In this document: positions 34,730 through 46,600 of the stretch, in pieces
Numbering within the stretch: the stretch's first letter is position 1
Layout of the letters: each line of letters begins with the position of its first letter
Program-made: the position numbers and the translations under genes
Assembly (NCBI GenBank): GCA_021806005.1
Contig: JAJZDM010000001.1
Location: forward strand, 86,114 to 150,113
Length of the DNA stretch: 64,000 nucleotides
Direction of reading: 5' to 3'
Source of the DNA: Acidobacteriota bacterium
GTDB taxonomy: Bacteria > Acidobacteriota > Terriglobia > Terriglobales > Acidobacteriaceae
The notes under the pieces: generated by a model
The model's input: only the letters and a program-made list of their open reading frames with translations
Told to the model about the DNA's origin: nothing
Database searches by the model: none

Positions 34730-35233
34730 ATGTCGATTGTTCGCAATGTTGCCGCTATCGCCAAAGGAATGAGCATCACCCTGCGGGAAGGCTTCCAGCC
34801 GACCCAGGTGGAGAACTACCCGGATGGCAAGGGACCGATGCGCGGCGCGCAGTTCCAGGAGCGCTTCCGCGGGAAGCACCAGTTGCAGCGCGATGAAGAC
34901 GGGCTGGAGAAGTGTGTTGCCTGTTTCCTCTGCGCCGCCGCCTGTCCGTCCAACTGCATTTACATTGAGGCTGCTGAGAATACCAGCGAAAACCGGATCT
35001 CTTCGGCCGATCGCTACGCCAAGGTGTACAACATCGACTACAACCGCTGTATCTTCTGCGGATACTGCGTGGAGGCCTGCCCCACCGACGCGATTACGCA
35101 TGGCCACGGCTTCGAACTGGCCAGCCTGAACGCCACCTCCATGGTGATGCGCAAGGAAGACCTGCTGGTTCCGATGGCGGGCGGCAGCGGAACACTCTCC
35201 GCTGCTCAAGAAGAGGTTGAAGCGCTCGCGTAG
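34730..35233 (+). CDS. nuoI: NADH-quinone oxidoreductase subunit I
   Basis: 8Fe ferredoxin-like subunit of complex I that passes electrons through two [4Fe-4S] clusters. 167 aa from ATG 34730 (a TTG at 34706 is an alternative). Two CxxCxxCxxxCP motifs: CVACFLCAAACPSNC and CIFCGYCVEACPTDA. Family-typical GMSITLREGF precedes them and IEAAEN and GFELAS flank them. No other complex I gene is in the window, so this subunit is encoded away from a full nuo operon or is a second copy. Followed by a terminator hairpin. Confidence 0.92.
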   Translation: MSIVRNVAAIAKGMSITLREGFQPTQVENYPDGKGPMRGAQFQERFRGKHQLQRDEDGLEKCVACFLCAAACPSNCIYIEAAENTSENRISSADRYAKVYNIDYNRCIFCGYCVEACPTDAITHGHGFELASLNATSMVMRKEDLLVPMAGGSGTLSAAQEEVEALA

Positions 35234-35261
35234 CACTTAAAGCATTACATTCAGCAAACGC

Positions 35262-35287
35262 GGCGAGCCTATCTGGCTCGCCTTCTT
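35262..35287 (+). terminator. Rho-independent terminator after nuoI
   Basis: Perfect 8-bp stem GGCGAGCC (35262-35269)/GGCTCGCC (35275-35282), TATCT loop, then TTCTT. Lies 29 bases after the nuoI stop and separates it from metH. Confidence 0.72.
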
Positions 35288-35369
35288 GCGAGCGGAGAAG
35301 GCAACCCCGGGAGACCCGGGCACAGGTTCGGGCCAGGCCCGGACAGGCCCGGAGAAAGTCAGGACAACG

Positions 35370-36496
35370 GTGCACAACCATCCGCTGGAAAAGGTGCTCG
35401 AAGACCGGATCGCCATCATCGACGGCGCGATGGGTACGACGATCCGAACCTATGGGATGACAGAGTCCGATATTCGAGCGGATCGGTTTCAGCATGCCAC
35501 CAAGGATCTGCTGAACAACGGCGATCTGTTCTCACTGACCCAGCCGAAGATGATCGGGGACATTCACCGGCGCTTCCTGGAGGCCGGGGCGGACATCATC
35601 GAGACCAACACCTTCGGGGCGACCAGCATTGCGCAGAGCGAGTTCTTCGTCGAGGATCCGCGTGAGCGTGGCGGACGGAAGGACCCGGAGTTCTACCAGA
35701 AGATCATCGAGGATAAGGAACTCCGGCAACTGGCGTGGGAGATCAATGAAACCTCTGCACGTCAGTGCCGGGAGTGGGCCGATCGCGTCGCCGGGGAGAC
35801 CGGGCGGGCGCGATTTGTGGCCGGGGCGATCGGCCCCCTGACGGTCTCTCTCTCAAACTCTCCGGACGCCGATGATCCCGGTTTTCGCGTGGTGACCTTC
35901 GATCAGGTGAAGACGGCTTATGCCGAGCAGGTCCGTGCCTTGATCGCCGGGGGATCAGACCTGCTGCTGGTGGAGACGATCTTCGATTCGCTGAACGCCA
36001 AGGCGGCGCTGGTGGCCATTCGCGAGGTCTTCGACGAGGATGGACTTTCGGCTTCAGGCCGGGAGTTGCCCGTGATGATCTCGGCGGCCGTAGGGCGGGG
36101 CGGAGAGACGCTGATCTCCGCCCAGACCACGGAGGCGTTCTGGACCGCGGTCCGGCACGTCAAGCCGCTCTCGGTGGGGCTGAACTGCTCGCTGGGGCCG
36201 GAGCTGATGTACCCGTTTCTGAGTGAACTCTCGGCCAAGGCGGATGTTGCCATCTCCTGCTACCCGAACGCCGGCCTGCCGAATCCGCTCTCACCCACCG
36301 GATTCGATCTTGGCCCGGAGGATATGGCTCGCTGGCTCAAAAGCTTTGCAGGGGAGGGAATGATCAACATTGCCGGCGGATGCTGCGGTAATACGCCAGA
36401 GCACATCGCGGCCATCGCCCGGGCGCTGGAGGGCGTACATCCCCGGGAGCTTCGTGAGCGGACCAGGCGCACGGGCGGAGAGCACGAGGTGAGTGC

Positions 36497-36500
<4 letters not shown>
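35370..36500 (+). CDS. metH: Methionine synthase, homocysteine-binding module (split MetH)
   Basis: 376 aa from GTG 35370, which follows AGGA at 35361-35364. Corresponds to the first approximately 350 residues of Escherichia coli Met[49 protein letters not shown] (Zn Cys) and [11 protein letters not shown] (Zn Cys pair). It binds and activates homocysteine through Zn. The stop at 36498-36500 overlaps the TTG start of the next gene, which carries the remaining MetH domains. The break falls at the domain boundary, with a Shine-Dalgarno-like GAGGT for the second gene, so it is a genuine split gene, not a truncation. Confidence 0.92.
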
Positions 36501-39283
<2,783 letters not shown>

Positions 39284-39344
39284 TCTCCGCCGTTGCCGTT
39301 GCTCAAGCGATCGAGGGCTGCGCAGCAACCCCTTGCAGGTTGTT

Positions 39345-39797
39345 TCAGGACTTGGGAACGATGGCAGCAACATCGCCCGTGGGAGCTGCGCCGGGCTTGG
39401 CCGGGGCATATTTGCTGGCGCACTTGGCCTGCAGTTGGGTTGCATGGAAGGTTCCATCCCGTCCATAAGTGCCAACCGCCAGGGTCTGCGCCCCATCCTT
39501 GAACTCGTCCGGGGGAGGCTCCGCACCGTCGTAGCTAACGCGCAACTGTTTGCCCTGCTCCGCCAGGACGAAGTTGGCCGCAGGTCCATTACGAGTGATG
39601 CTGCCCGGCAGGACGTTGCCGGCTACGCGCAGGTTGACCCGGTAGGCCTTGTTTCCCATCCCCTGCAGCTCTGAGACGGTCACGTAGTAGCTCTTTGTGT
39701 TTCCAGCAGCCGAGACAGAGAGCCACGCAACCGTACCCAGGACGATGGCCCCCGCAACAATGAACTTCAGGATCGAGTTGGGCTTTTGCTTTGCCAT
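39345..39797 (-). CDS. ccmE: Cytochrome c maturation heme chaperone CcmE, CxxxY type
   Basis: 150 aa. One N-terminal membrane helix (ILKFIVAGAIVLGTVAWLSV) and a periplasmic OB-fold with YYVTVSEL, NLRVAGNVLPGSI and FKDGAQTLAVGTYGRDGTFHATQLQAKCASKY. In the usual CcmE the heme-linking residue is the His of HxxxY; here the position is Cys126 with Tyr130 (CASKY), the variant described for some sulfate reducers and archaea. It would deliver heme to c-type cytochromes such as the one at 15.6 kb. Other ccm genes are not in the window. Begins 12 bases after the oxidoreductase stop, so cotranscribed with it. Confidence 0.85.
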   Translation of the reverse strand: MAKQKPNSILKFIVAGAIVLGTVAWLSVSAAGNTKSYYVTVSELQGMGNKAYRVNLRVAGNVLPGSITRNGPAANFVLAEQGKQLRVSYDGAEPPPDEFKDGAQTLAVGTYGRDGTFHATQLQAKCASKYAPAKPGAAPTGDVAAIVPKS

Positions 39798-39809
39798 ACC
39801 TCCTCCAGT

Positions 39810-40925
39810 TTACGCCGTAAAGTCCACCGCAAGGGTGTGATTCTGATCACTGGCCTCCAGCGCCAGCTCCAACAGGCGAATGGTCCTGAAGGCATCCTCT
39901 GCGGAGATCGCCAGTCGCGTTTCACCGCGAATCGCGTCACGGACATTGACATAAAAACGGCGGTAGTCACCAATCTCGCTGGGAAGCCTGCTGCGCTCCA
40001 CCTGTATGGGCTCAGTGACGCGCGTGGCCAGGGTGAGCGAGCCCCAGGCGGCCTCCTCCTCGGGCAGCCAAGGCTCCGCAGATCCCAACCGTTTCGGTCT
40101 GGCGCCCCCAAGTAGTGCAGATTCCTGGGGATCCAGTCCAAACTTTACGTAGCTCCCAAGGGTTCCATTTACTCGGAAGCGGGGCGCAGCTTCCGGTGCC
40201 AGCATGGTGGTATGGCACTCGTAGCGCAAGCTATGGCCCTCCGGCAGATCGAATTCCAGCACGATGTCAAAGGCATCCTCGATGGCCGTGACATCCCGCT
40301 CGTGGCGGACGCTGGCAGTGATCGTCCGGGGGGTGCCAAAGAGTGCCAGAGCCTGATCGACGAGATGCGGTCCCAGGTCGAAGAGGATTCCATTGGCAGC
40401 TCCGCCAGCTTCCTTCCAGGTGTTTGCCCGCTGCAGGGGGCGGAAGCGATCGAAGTGCGAGTCCACCAGCGTGATCCTTCCCAGGCGACCCTGCTCCTTC
40501 AGCTTTCGGACGGTGAGAAAGTCGCCGTCGAAGCGCCGGTTGTGAAAGGGCGCCAGCAGCCTGCCTTGTCGCTGCGCGAGCGCCATCAGCGCTCGCACCT
40601 GGGCGGAGGAGCCGGCGACGGGTTTGTCGACGACAACATGCTTTCCGCTCTCGAGTGCGCGCTGCGCCATCTCCACGTGCGAGTCATTGGGCGTGGCCAC
40701 GACGATGAGATCGATGGTGGGATCGGCAAAGGCCTCATCCGTCGAGCGCAGCAGACGGGCGGCCGGATAATCCGCAGCGGCGTTATCGCCATGCCGTTGC
40801 ACGATGGCCGTCAGTTCCAGTCCGGGAACCGTGTTTACAAAAGGGGCGTGGAAGATGCGGCCGGCAAATCCATATCCAAGAACAGCGGTGCGTATGGGTG
40901 CAGTCTCTTTGATCTCTGTTGACAC
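39810..40925 (-). CDS. Gfo/Idh/MocA family oxidoreductase
   Basis: 371 aa from GTG 40925, which follows AGGAGA; an upstream ATG in frame has no Shine-Dalgarno. NAD(P)-binding Rossmann domain with VLGYGFAGRIFHAPF, VATPNDSHVEMAQRALESGKHVVVDKPVA (the EKP-like VDKP motif with catalytic Lys) and a C-terminal alpha/beta domain with GILFDLGPHLVDQAL. This is the GFAGRxFHAPF subgroup (YdgJ/IolW-like). Sugar, inositol or biliverdin-like substrates are all possible. Immediately upstream of ccmE. Confidence 0.88.
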   Translation of the reverse strand: MSTEIKETAPIRTAVLGYGFAGRIFHAPFVNTVPGLELTAIVQRHGDNAAADYPAARLLRSTDEAFADPTIDLIVVATPNDSHVEMAQRALESGKHVVVDKPVAGSSAQVRALMALAQRQGRLLAPFHNRRFDGDFLTVRKLKEQGRLGRITLVDSHFDRFRPLQRANTWKEAGGAANGILFDLGPHLVDQALALFGTPRTITASVRHERDVTAIEDAFDIVLEFDLPEGHSLRYECHTTMLAPEAAPRFRVNGTLGSYVKFGLDPQESALLGGARPKRLGSAEPWLPEEEAAWGSLTLATRVTEPIQVERSRLPSEIGDYRRFYVNVRDAIRGETRLAISAEDAFRTIRLLELALEASDQNHTLAVDFTA

Positions 40926-41021
40926 GGGTCTCTCCTGCTCACAGTCCAAGGTATCGCAGTTTTCAGAAGATGTTCTGTGCAGCCTGACGACGGAGCTCGG
41001 GAGCGCCGTAATGCCAGCCTC

Positions 41022-41858
41022 TCAGGGGTGTTCCGGCTGGGCGCCGGGGGGAGCGGAGGGTTTTATCGGAGTGTCGCCCAGCAGCCTCGCCACGGCTGGT
41101 TCAATCGCCGAGGCCATCAGTCGCTGACCCATGGTGTTGGGGTGCAGGGCGGGGCGAGGAGGGGTGAGAGTTGGATCGTAAAACAGGTGGGTATCCAACT
41201 GGCCCAGGGAATAGAAGACCACGCTCACGTCGATGTAGGAGACCATGGGATCTTCTCCTCCTGCATAGTGGCTGCCCAGGTAATCGTTGACCTCGAAGTT
41301 GGTCTCCCGGGAGGGCAGTGCGGAGGGGAGAAGCCCCATCAGCAGGATTCTGGTCTGCGGTAGATGGAGTTCGATATCTTTGATCACGGCTCCAATACCC
41401 TCCTCGGTCTGCTCGGCGGTCTGCCCGAAGAAGGTGTTGTTGGTGCCAATCAGCAGGACGGCCAGTTTGGGATGCAGTCCCGCCACCTCTCCATGATCCA
41501 GTCTCCAGAGCACATTGGCAGTGGTATCGCCGCTGAAGCCAAGGTTCAAGGCCTTGCGAGGCGCGTAGTACTGGTTCCAGATGGGTAGAAAATTCTGGTT
41601 GGGCGGGTCTGTCTTGTCGTAGTTGTTGGTAATCGAGTCTCCGATCAGTAGTAGCTGCGTGTCCGGGTGAGCCTCTGCTTCGGCTAGAACCTGCTGGTGC
41701 CGTTCTGCCCACCACTCCTCCGAGAGCCGGTCTTTGGGCTCTGTGGCGGGGTTTTGTCCGCCGGAGGGGGTGGCCGCCTGTGCATCCGCCCGGGTTGGCA
41801 GAGACAGGCGCGCGGTCAGCAGGGCTGCGGCGAAGACAGGCAGGAGAGAGATCTTCAT
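41022..41858 (-). CDS. Secreted SGNH/GDSL hydrolase
   Basis: 278 aa from ATG 41858. Signal peptide about 1-25 (LLPVFAAALLTARLSLPTRADA). Block I LLLIGDSITNNYD supplies the nucleophile Ser, block II GFSGDTTANVLWRL the Gly, block III LLIGTNNTFFG the Asn, block V the His of ALHPNTMGQRL. The Asp normally three residues before that His (DxxH) is Pro here, so the triad is incomplete or uses another acid. Resembles platelet-activating-factor acetylhydrolase-like esterases. A neighbouring role in polysaccharide deacetylation is possible but not shown. Confidence 0.82.
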   Translation of the reverse strand: MKISLLPVFAAALLTARLSLPTRADAQAATPSGGQNPATEPKDRLSEEWWAERHQQVLAEAEAHPDTQLLLIGDSITNNYDKTDPPNQNFLPIWNQYYAPRKALNLGFSGDTTANVLWRLDHGEVAGLHPKLAVLLIGTNNTFFGQTAEQTEEGIGAVIKDIELHLPQTRILLMGLLPSALPSRETNFEVNDYLGSHYAGGEDPMVSYIDVSVVFYSLGQLDTHLFYDPTLTPPRPALHPNTMGQRLMASAIEPAVARLLGDTPIKPSAPPGAQPEHP

Positions 41859-42030
41859 GACATCGATGTTACGACGATGGGCAGGGAGGGTATTCACGGA
41901 TTTTGCTGCTCCAGCGGTGTTGTGCTTGCGAGTGACCGCGCCGCGGGCGAAGAGGTGTCCACGCCAGCCGAGGGCAGGCGATCCGTGTGGAATTATCTTT
42001 CAAGGCCAGCGGGATGACGCTGGAAGGCGC

Positions 42031-43440
42031 TCAGCAGATTCTGCTGGCGACGACTTGAGTTCCGGTGGCGTTTGATTCGAGGCTTGTGGAACGAAGCAGG
42101 ATCTCAAAGGGGCGCAACGAGCCGTCAGGGAGGGTTGCGCGGCGCAGGATGGGTGCGATGGTCGCCGGGTGCAGCAGGGTCTCTTCCGCAGCCTGGGTCC
42201 CGGCGACATCCAGCCCTTGCAGGAGCAGGATGTGCCCGGTCCCGGTGAGGTTCGGCAGGTATTGAATCAGAGAGAAGGTCTCATGCGCGGGCTGGTTCCA
42301 GTGGCTGGGATAGTCGCTCGCCTCTCCCCGGAGCGGAGATCCGTTGAGAATGACAGCGCCTTTCATGCCGCCATCGTCAATGATGCGAAAGTTGGCGCCG
42401 CTATCCGCGACCGCGGCCCAGGGATTGCTGCCGACCGAGCCGAGGATGATGATGTTGGCGTTCTTCAGGTCATCGAGCCGCAACTCTCGGGGAAAGCGCA
42501 ACATCACTCGCTGCGAATCGAAGTAGGGAGACCGCTCCAGCGACGTGACGATCTGCAGGTCCACGAAGCTGGTGAGGTGCTGGGTGCGCATGTCTTCGGC
42601 GGTGTGGGCATCCAACCGATTGAGCGGCAGGTTGAAATATCCGCTCTTGATGTACTCCGCCAGCGGCATGGGACGATGCGAGATGTCCTCGAGCAGATTG
42701 AGTCCTGCATCGGAGGGAACGATATAGGTGGTTGCCGCACCTCCGAAGATTGCGGCCCATAATGGATCGCTCAGCGTGGCAGTCTGTCTGCGCGGCTGAT
42801 GAGCGTGTACGGCGGCAAACCATGCGACAACCACCAGAAATGTGCTGTAGGCCAGCAGTAGTCCAAGTGCCGCGAAGTGAGCTCTTTTACTGTGCTGGCG
42901 AAGGCCGAGCAGGAAGTGTTGTGCGGTCGCAGCCGCGGTCTGTTGTATCCGTGCAGGGGCGGGTGTGGTTGCTGCAGCCTGCGTAGGCTCGCTTGCGGAT
43001 ACAGCGACGAAGACAGGTACATATCCGCCGAGGGGTATATCGATCCTGAGCGGCTCGGAGATGCCTTCGCCGGTGTGGTACTCGAGGAGGCGACGGCGGA
43101 GTTGACGCGCATAGTTGCGCACGATGTTGTCTTCGAGGGTACGGTAATTGGCAGGTCGGTCAAAGACCTTTACCCCGATCCGATGTTCCGTGATCTCGCT
43201 TGCCTTGTTGTCGAGTACGCACGATACAACGTAGACCAGAAACTTCTTGAGCAGCGGCGAACGCGCGAAGTGACGGCTCGCGATGATGCGCTGCGTGGTC
43301 TCCCAGCGGGGATCGCACTCAAAACCCTCGGGCCGCTGTGCTTCGTCCGGGGTTGTGTTGGCGATGCGATGCATGACGGCGCCGTGTCCCAAATCTTTCT
43401 CTCCGTATGGACCAAAGACATCTGTCGGTGCGTTCAGCAT
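42031..43440 (-). CDS. Membrane-spanning protein with N-terminal DNA-binding-like domain and periplasmic sensor-like domain
   Basis: 469 aa. Residues about 50-145 (RSPLLKKFLVYVVSCVL, HRIGVKVFDRP, RNYARQLRRRL, IDIPLGGYVPVF) match a conserved helical domain of unknown function that I recall in acidobacterial and planctomycete regulators; it is Arg/Lys-rich and could bind DNA. One transmembrane helix lies at about 190-215, then about 250 residues likely in the periplasm, with substrate-binding-protein-like stretches (TTYIVPSDAGL, NANIIILGSVGSNPW). Layout resembles ToxR-type one-component regulators. Divergent from the TonB receptor gene across 243 bases, the natural target. DNA binding is inference. 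Confidence 0.65.
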   Translation of the reverse strand: MLNAPTDVFGPYGEKDLGHGAVMHRIANTTPDEAQRPEGFECDPRWETTQRIIASRHFARSPLLKKFLVYVVSCVLDNKASEITEHRIGVKVFDRPANYRTLEDNIVRNYARQLRRRLLEYHTGEGISEPLRIDIPLGGYVPVFVAVSASEPTQAAATTPAPARIQQTAAATAQHFLLGLRQHSKRAHFAALGLLLAYSTFLVVVAWFAAVHAHQPRRQTATLSDPLWAAIFGGAATTYIVPSDAGLNLLEDISHRPMPLAEYIKSGYFNLPLNRLDAHTAEDMRTQHLTSFVDLQIVTSLERSPYFDSQRVMLRFPRELRLDDLKNANIIILGSVGSNPWAAVADSGANFRIIDDGGMKGAVILNGSPLRGEASDYPSHWNQPAHETFSLIQYLPNLTGTGHILLLQGLDVAGTQAAEETLLHPATIAPILRRATLPDGSLRPFEILLRSTSLESNATGTQVVASRIC

Positions 43441-43683
43441 AGAGAGATTCGATCAACGGAGGATGAATCTGAAGCATACGGAAGAACTACGCCGGACATG
43501 TAACTGAAAATTGATCGCCATCGCAAGGCATTGATGAAGAGATAGTTGGAGAAAAAATACACATGTGAACTCACGCCGTGGAGCGGGGTAGACACTCTTG
43601 ATCCTTCGAGCGGTTGGCGACAATGGCCTGGCTGACCCATGCGCAGGTGTGCATGGAGCTCGTCAGGACTGAAGGAGATAGCG

Positions 43684-46600
43684 ATGCTGCCGCGAAGCTG
43701 GATTAGATTCATACGACGCCCCGACCTACTACGTGTTCGAATGCTTCCCATGGTTTTGTTAGGAACGGTTCTGGCGACAGGATGGCCGTTGAGGGCGCAG
43801 ATCAATACTGCCAACCTCTCCGGACTGGCGACGGACTCAACCGGCGCGATTCTGTCGGGCGTTCCGATTTCGGTGAAGAACCCATCGACGGGATACGAGC
43901 GGACGGTGCGCACAGACTCGGCGGGACTGTATTCGTTTCAGGATCTTCCCATCGGGCAATACGACGTCGTGATCGGAGCGCCGGGGTTCAGCACCGAGAG
44001 GGCGCGCGTCTCTCTGGAGGTTGGAGAGAAGGGACGCCAGGACTTTCACCTGCGCGTGGGGTCCACGCAGCAGACCGTGCAGGTGAAGGCTGCTCCGCCG
44101 ATGCTCTCGCCCGACGACGCTTCACTGGGAACCGTGATTCCGGAGATCACGATCGTTAAGACGCCGCTGTATCTGCGCAACTGGGACGATCTGCTGAGGC
44201 TGGTTCCCGGGATCCAGATCAGCCGCTACACGCAACAGGCGGGCAACACAGCGGCTGGGCGCACGGGCGACTTCAACGTCAACGGCATTCATTCGCTGCA
44301 GAATGACTTCATTCTGGATGGTATCGACAACAATACCTTTTCTGAAAATGTGCAGGAGCTGAGCACCGAAGCCGCGCATCCGTCGGTTGACACAATATCT
44401 CAATTCAACGTGATTACCAATCCGTACTCTGCGGAGTACGGACGCAGCCCGGGCGGCGTTGTCTCTGTGGATACCAAGAGCGGCACCAACCAGTTTCACG
44501 GGCTTGGCTATGAGTACGTGCGCAATCAGCTCTTCGATGCCAATGATTTCTTCTCCGACCGCAACCACCTGCCGAAGCCGGAGAACAACCAGAACCAGTT
44601 TGGTGGAAACGTCGGCGGACCGATCGTAAAAAACAAGCTCTTCTACTTCTTCGAGTATGACGAAACACGCATCAAGCAGGGTGTATCGCGCATCTCGTCG
44701 GTTCCGCTGCCGAACGAGCGTATTGGAGACTTCAGCCCGGCTACCGCGGCGTCGGTTGGAGTAAAGTATCCAACGATCTACGATCCGCTCACATGCTCGA
44801 CCCCGTACTCGGGCTCGAACTGCCAGGCGTTTTCGAACAACCAGATTCCTTCAAACCGGATCGACTCCACGGTGTCCAAGCTGATGGCGCTGTTCCCGCT
44901 GCCGAACTCAACGACGCCGGGCAGCCCGGCGGATCTGAATAACTACGACCGCAACGCACTGCTGACGGACTTTGAGGCCAGTTATGATGCACGCGTTGAC
45001 TGGACGCCTTCGCAGTTCGATACCGTCTTTGTACGCTTCAACTATTCCAACCGTTCACGCGATATCCCGGGTTACTATGGCGGGCTCGCCGATGGATCTT
45101 CAACATCCGCGTGGGGCAACCAGAAGCTGATCAACTACAGCGCGGTGGTGGGATGGACGCATATCCTGAGCCAGAGCATGGTGAACGAGTTCCGGCTGGG
45201 ATGGACGCGCGACTACTCCTATGCGGCCCAGCAACCGTTCGGTCTGTCACAACAGGCGGGCGACTTCGTTCCAGGAATTCCCATCAACCCGGCGATCGGC
45301 GGCGGCATTCCGCTCACGCAGTTTTCAAACTATACCTTCGAGGGATCTCCCGACTACCTGCCCAAGCAACAGATTCCCATGCTGTACCAGTACAGCGATA
45401 CTCTCTCGATGGTGCATGGACGGCAGACCATCAAGGCCGGAGTCGACCTCTACCTGCCAATGCGCAACATCTTTCAGGATGAACCGGGCACGCGTGGAGA
45501 CCTCGACTTTACGGGCGTCTTTACGTGCCAACACAGCGCGCCCGGAGCCTGCGTCTCAGGTACAGGGCTCTCCTATGCGGATGGTCTGATCGGAGCGACG
45601 GAGGCGACGCAACTGACGAACGTGTTCTTCGTCGACCAGCGGCTGTGGATGGCCTCCGGCTTCTTCGAGGATGACTGGAAGGCGACCCCGAAGCTTACGC
45701 TGAACCTGGGTCTTCGCTATGACTTTGCGACGCCGGTCTATGAAGGCCAGAACCGGATGGCGGATTTCAACCCGAGTTCCGGGTCGCTGGTGTTCGCTCA
45801 GAGCGGATCGCTTCAGGATCGCACGATCGTGAAGCCAAACACCAAAGACTTCGGGCCGCGCTTCGGATTCGCGTATTCCGTGGACAGAAAGACCGTGGTG
45901 CGTGGCGGTTATGGGGTCTATTACACGCTGTTTGAGAGGATCGGCAGTGAAGATCAACTGGCGGAGAATCCGCCTTACCTGATCAACAAGGCGCCGGCCA
46001 GCAGCACTACGCCGGTGCTGAAACCATCTGTCGGTTTCCCTGCAAATTTCCTGGATCCGAGTTCGATCAACTTCAACGATCTGACATCCTTTCACATTCG
46101 TTCCATACCCGTGGACGATCCTGACCCAATGGTGCAGCAGTGGAGCCTGGGTGTGCAGCGTCAGTTTGGAGCAGTATGGGTCGGTGAAGTGGACTACATT
46201 GGAACGAAATCGACCCACCTTGACGTGATCCGCGACTATAATCAGCCGCTGATTGCCAACGGGGTCACCACGGGAGTTGTTCCTTATCCTGACTACGGAC
46301 AGATTGAGTGGACCAGTCCGATTGGTTATGGCAACTATAACGGGATGCAGGCGAGCCTGACACGCCGATTCACCGATGGGTGGAGTGTGATGGCGGCCTT
46401 TACACATTCGCGGAGCCTGGACAATGCACCGGAGGAGTTGGAGACCAACTCGGGTGATGCGCCGAACGGCAGAAGCTACTCCACGTGGTACGGGCCGAGC
46501 GACTTCGATATCCCCAACCGCCTCTCGCTGAGCTACGTGTATGAGTTGCCGTTCGGCCACGGCAAGCCGATGCTCAACCACGGACCACTCTCCTGGATCT

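Noticed and set aside
35301..35323. A B12-box-like string (CCGGGAGACCCGG) upstream of the B12-dependent methionine synthase, hinting at a cobalamin riboswitch
   Set aside because: The rest of the riboswitch core (GGTG/AATCC and GCCACTG-like parts) is absent, and nuoI coding sequence plus its terminator occupy the space where it should be.
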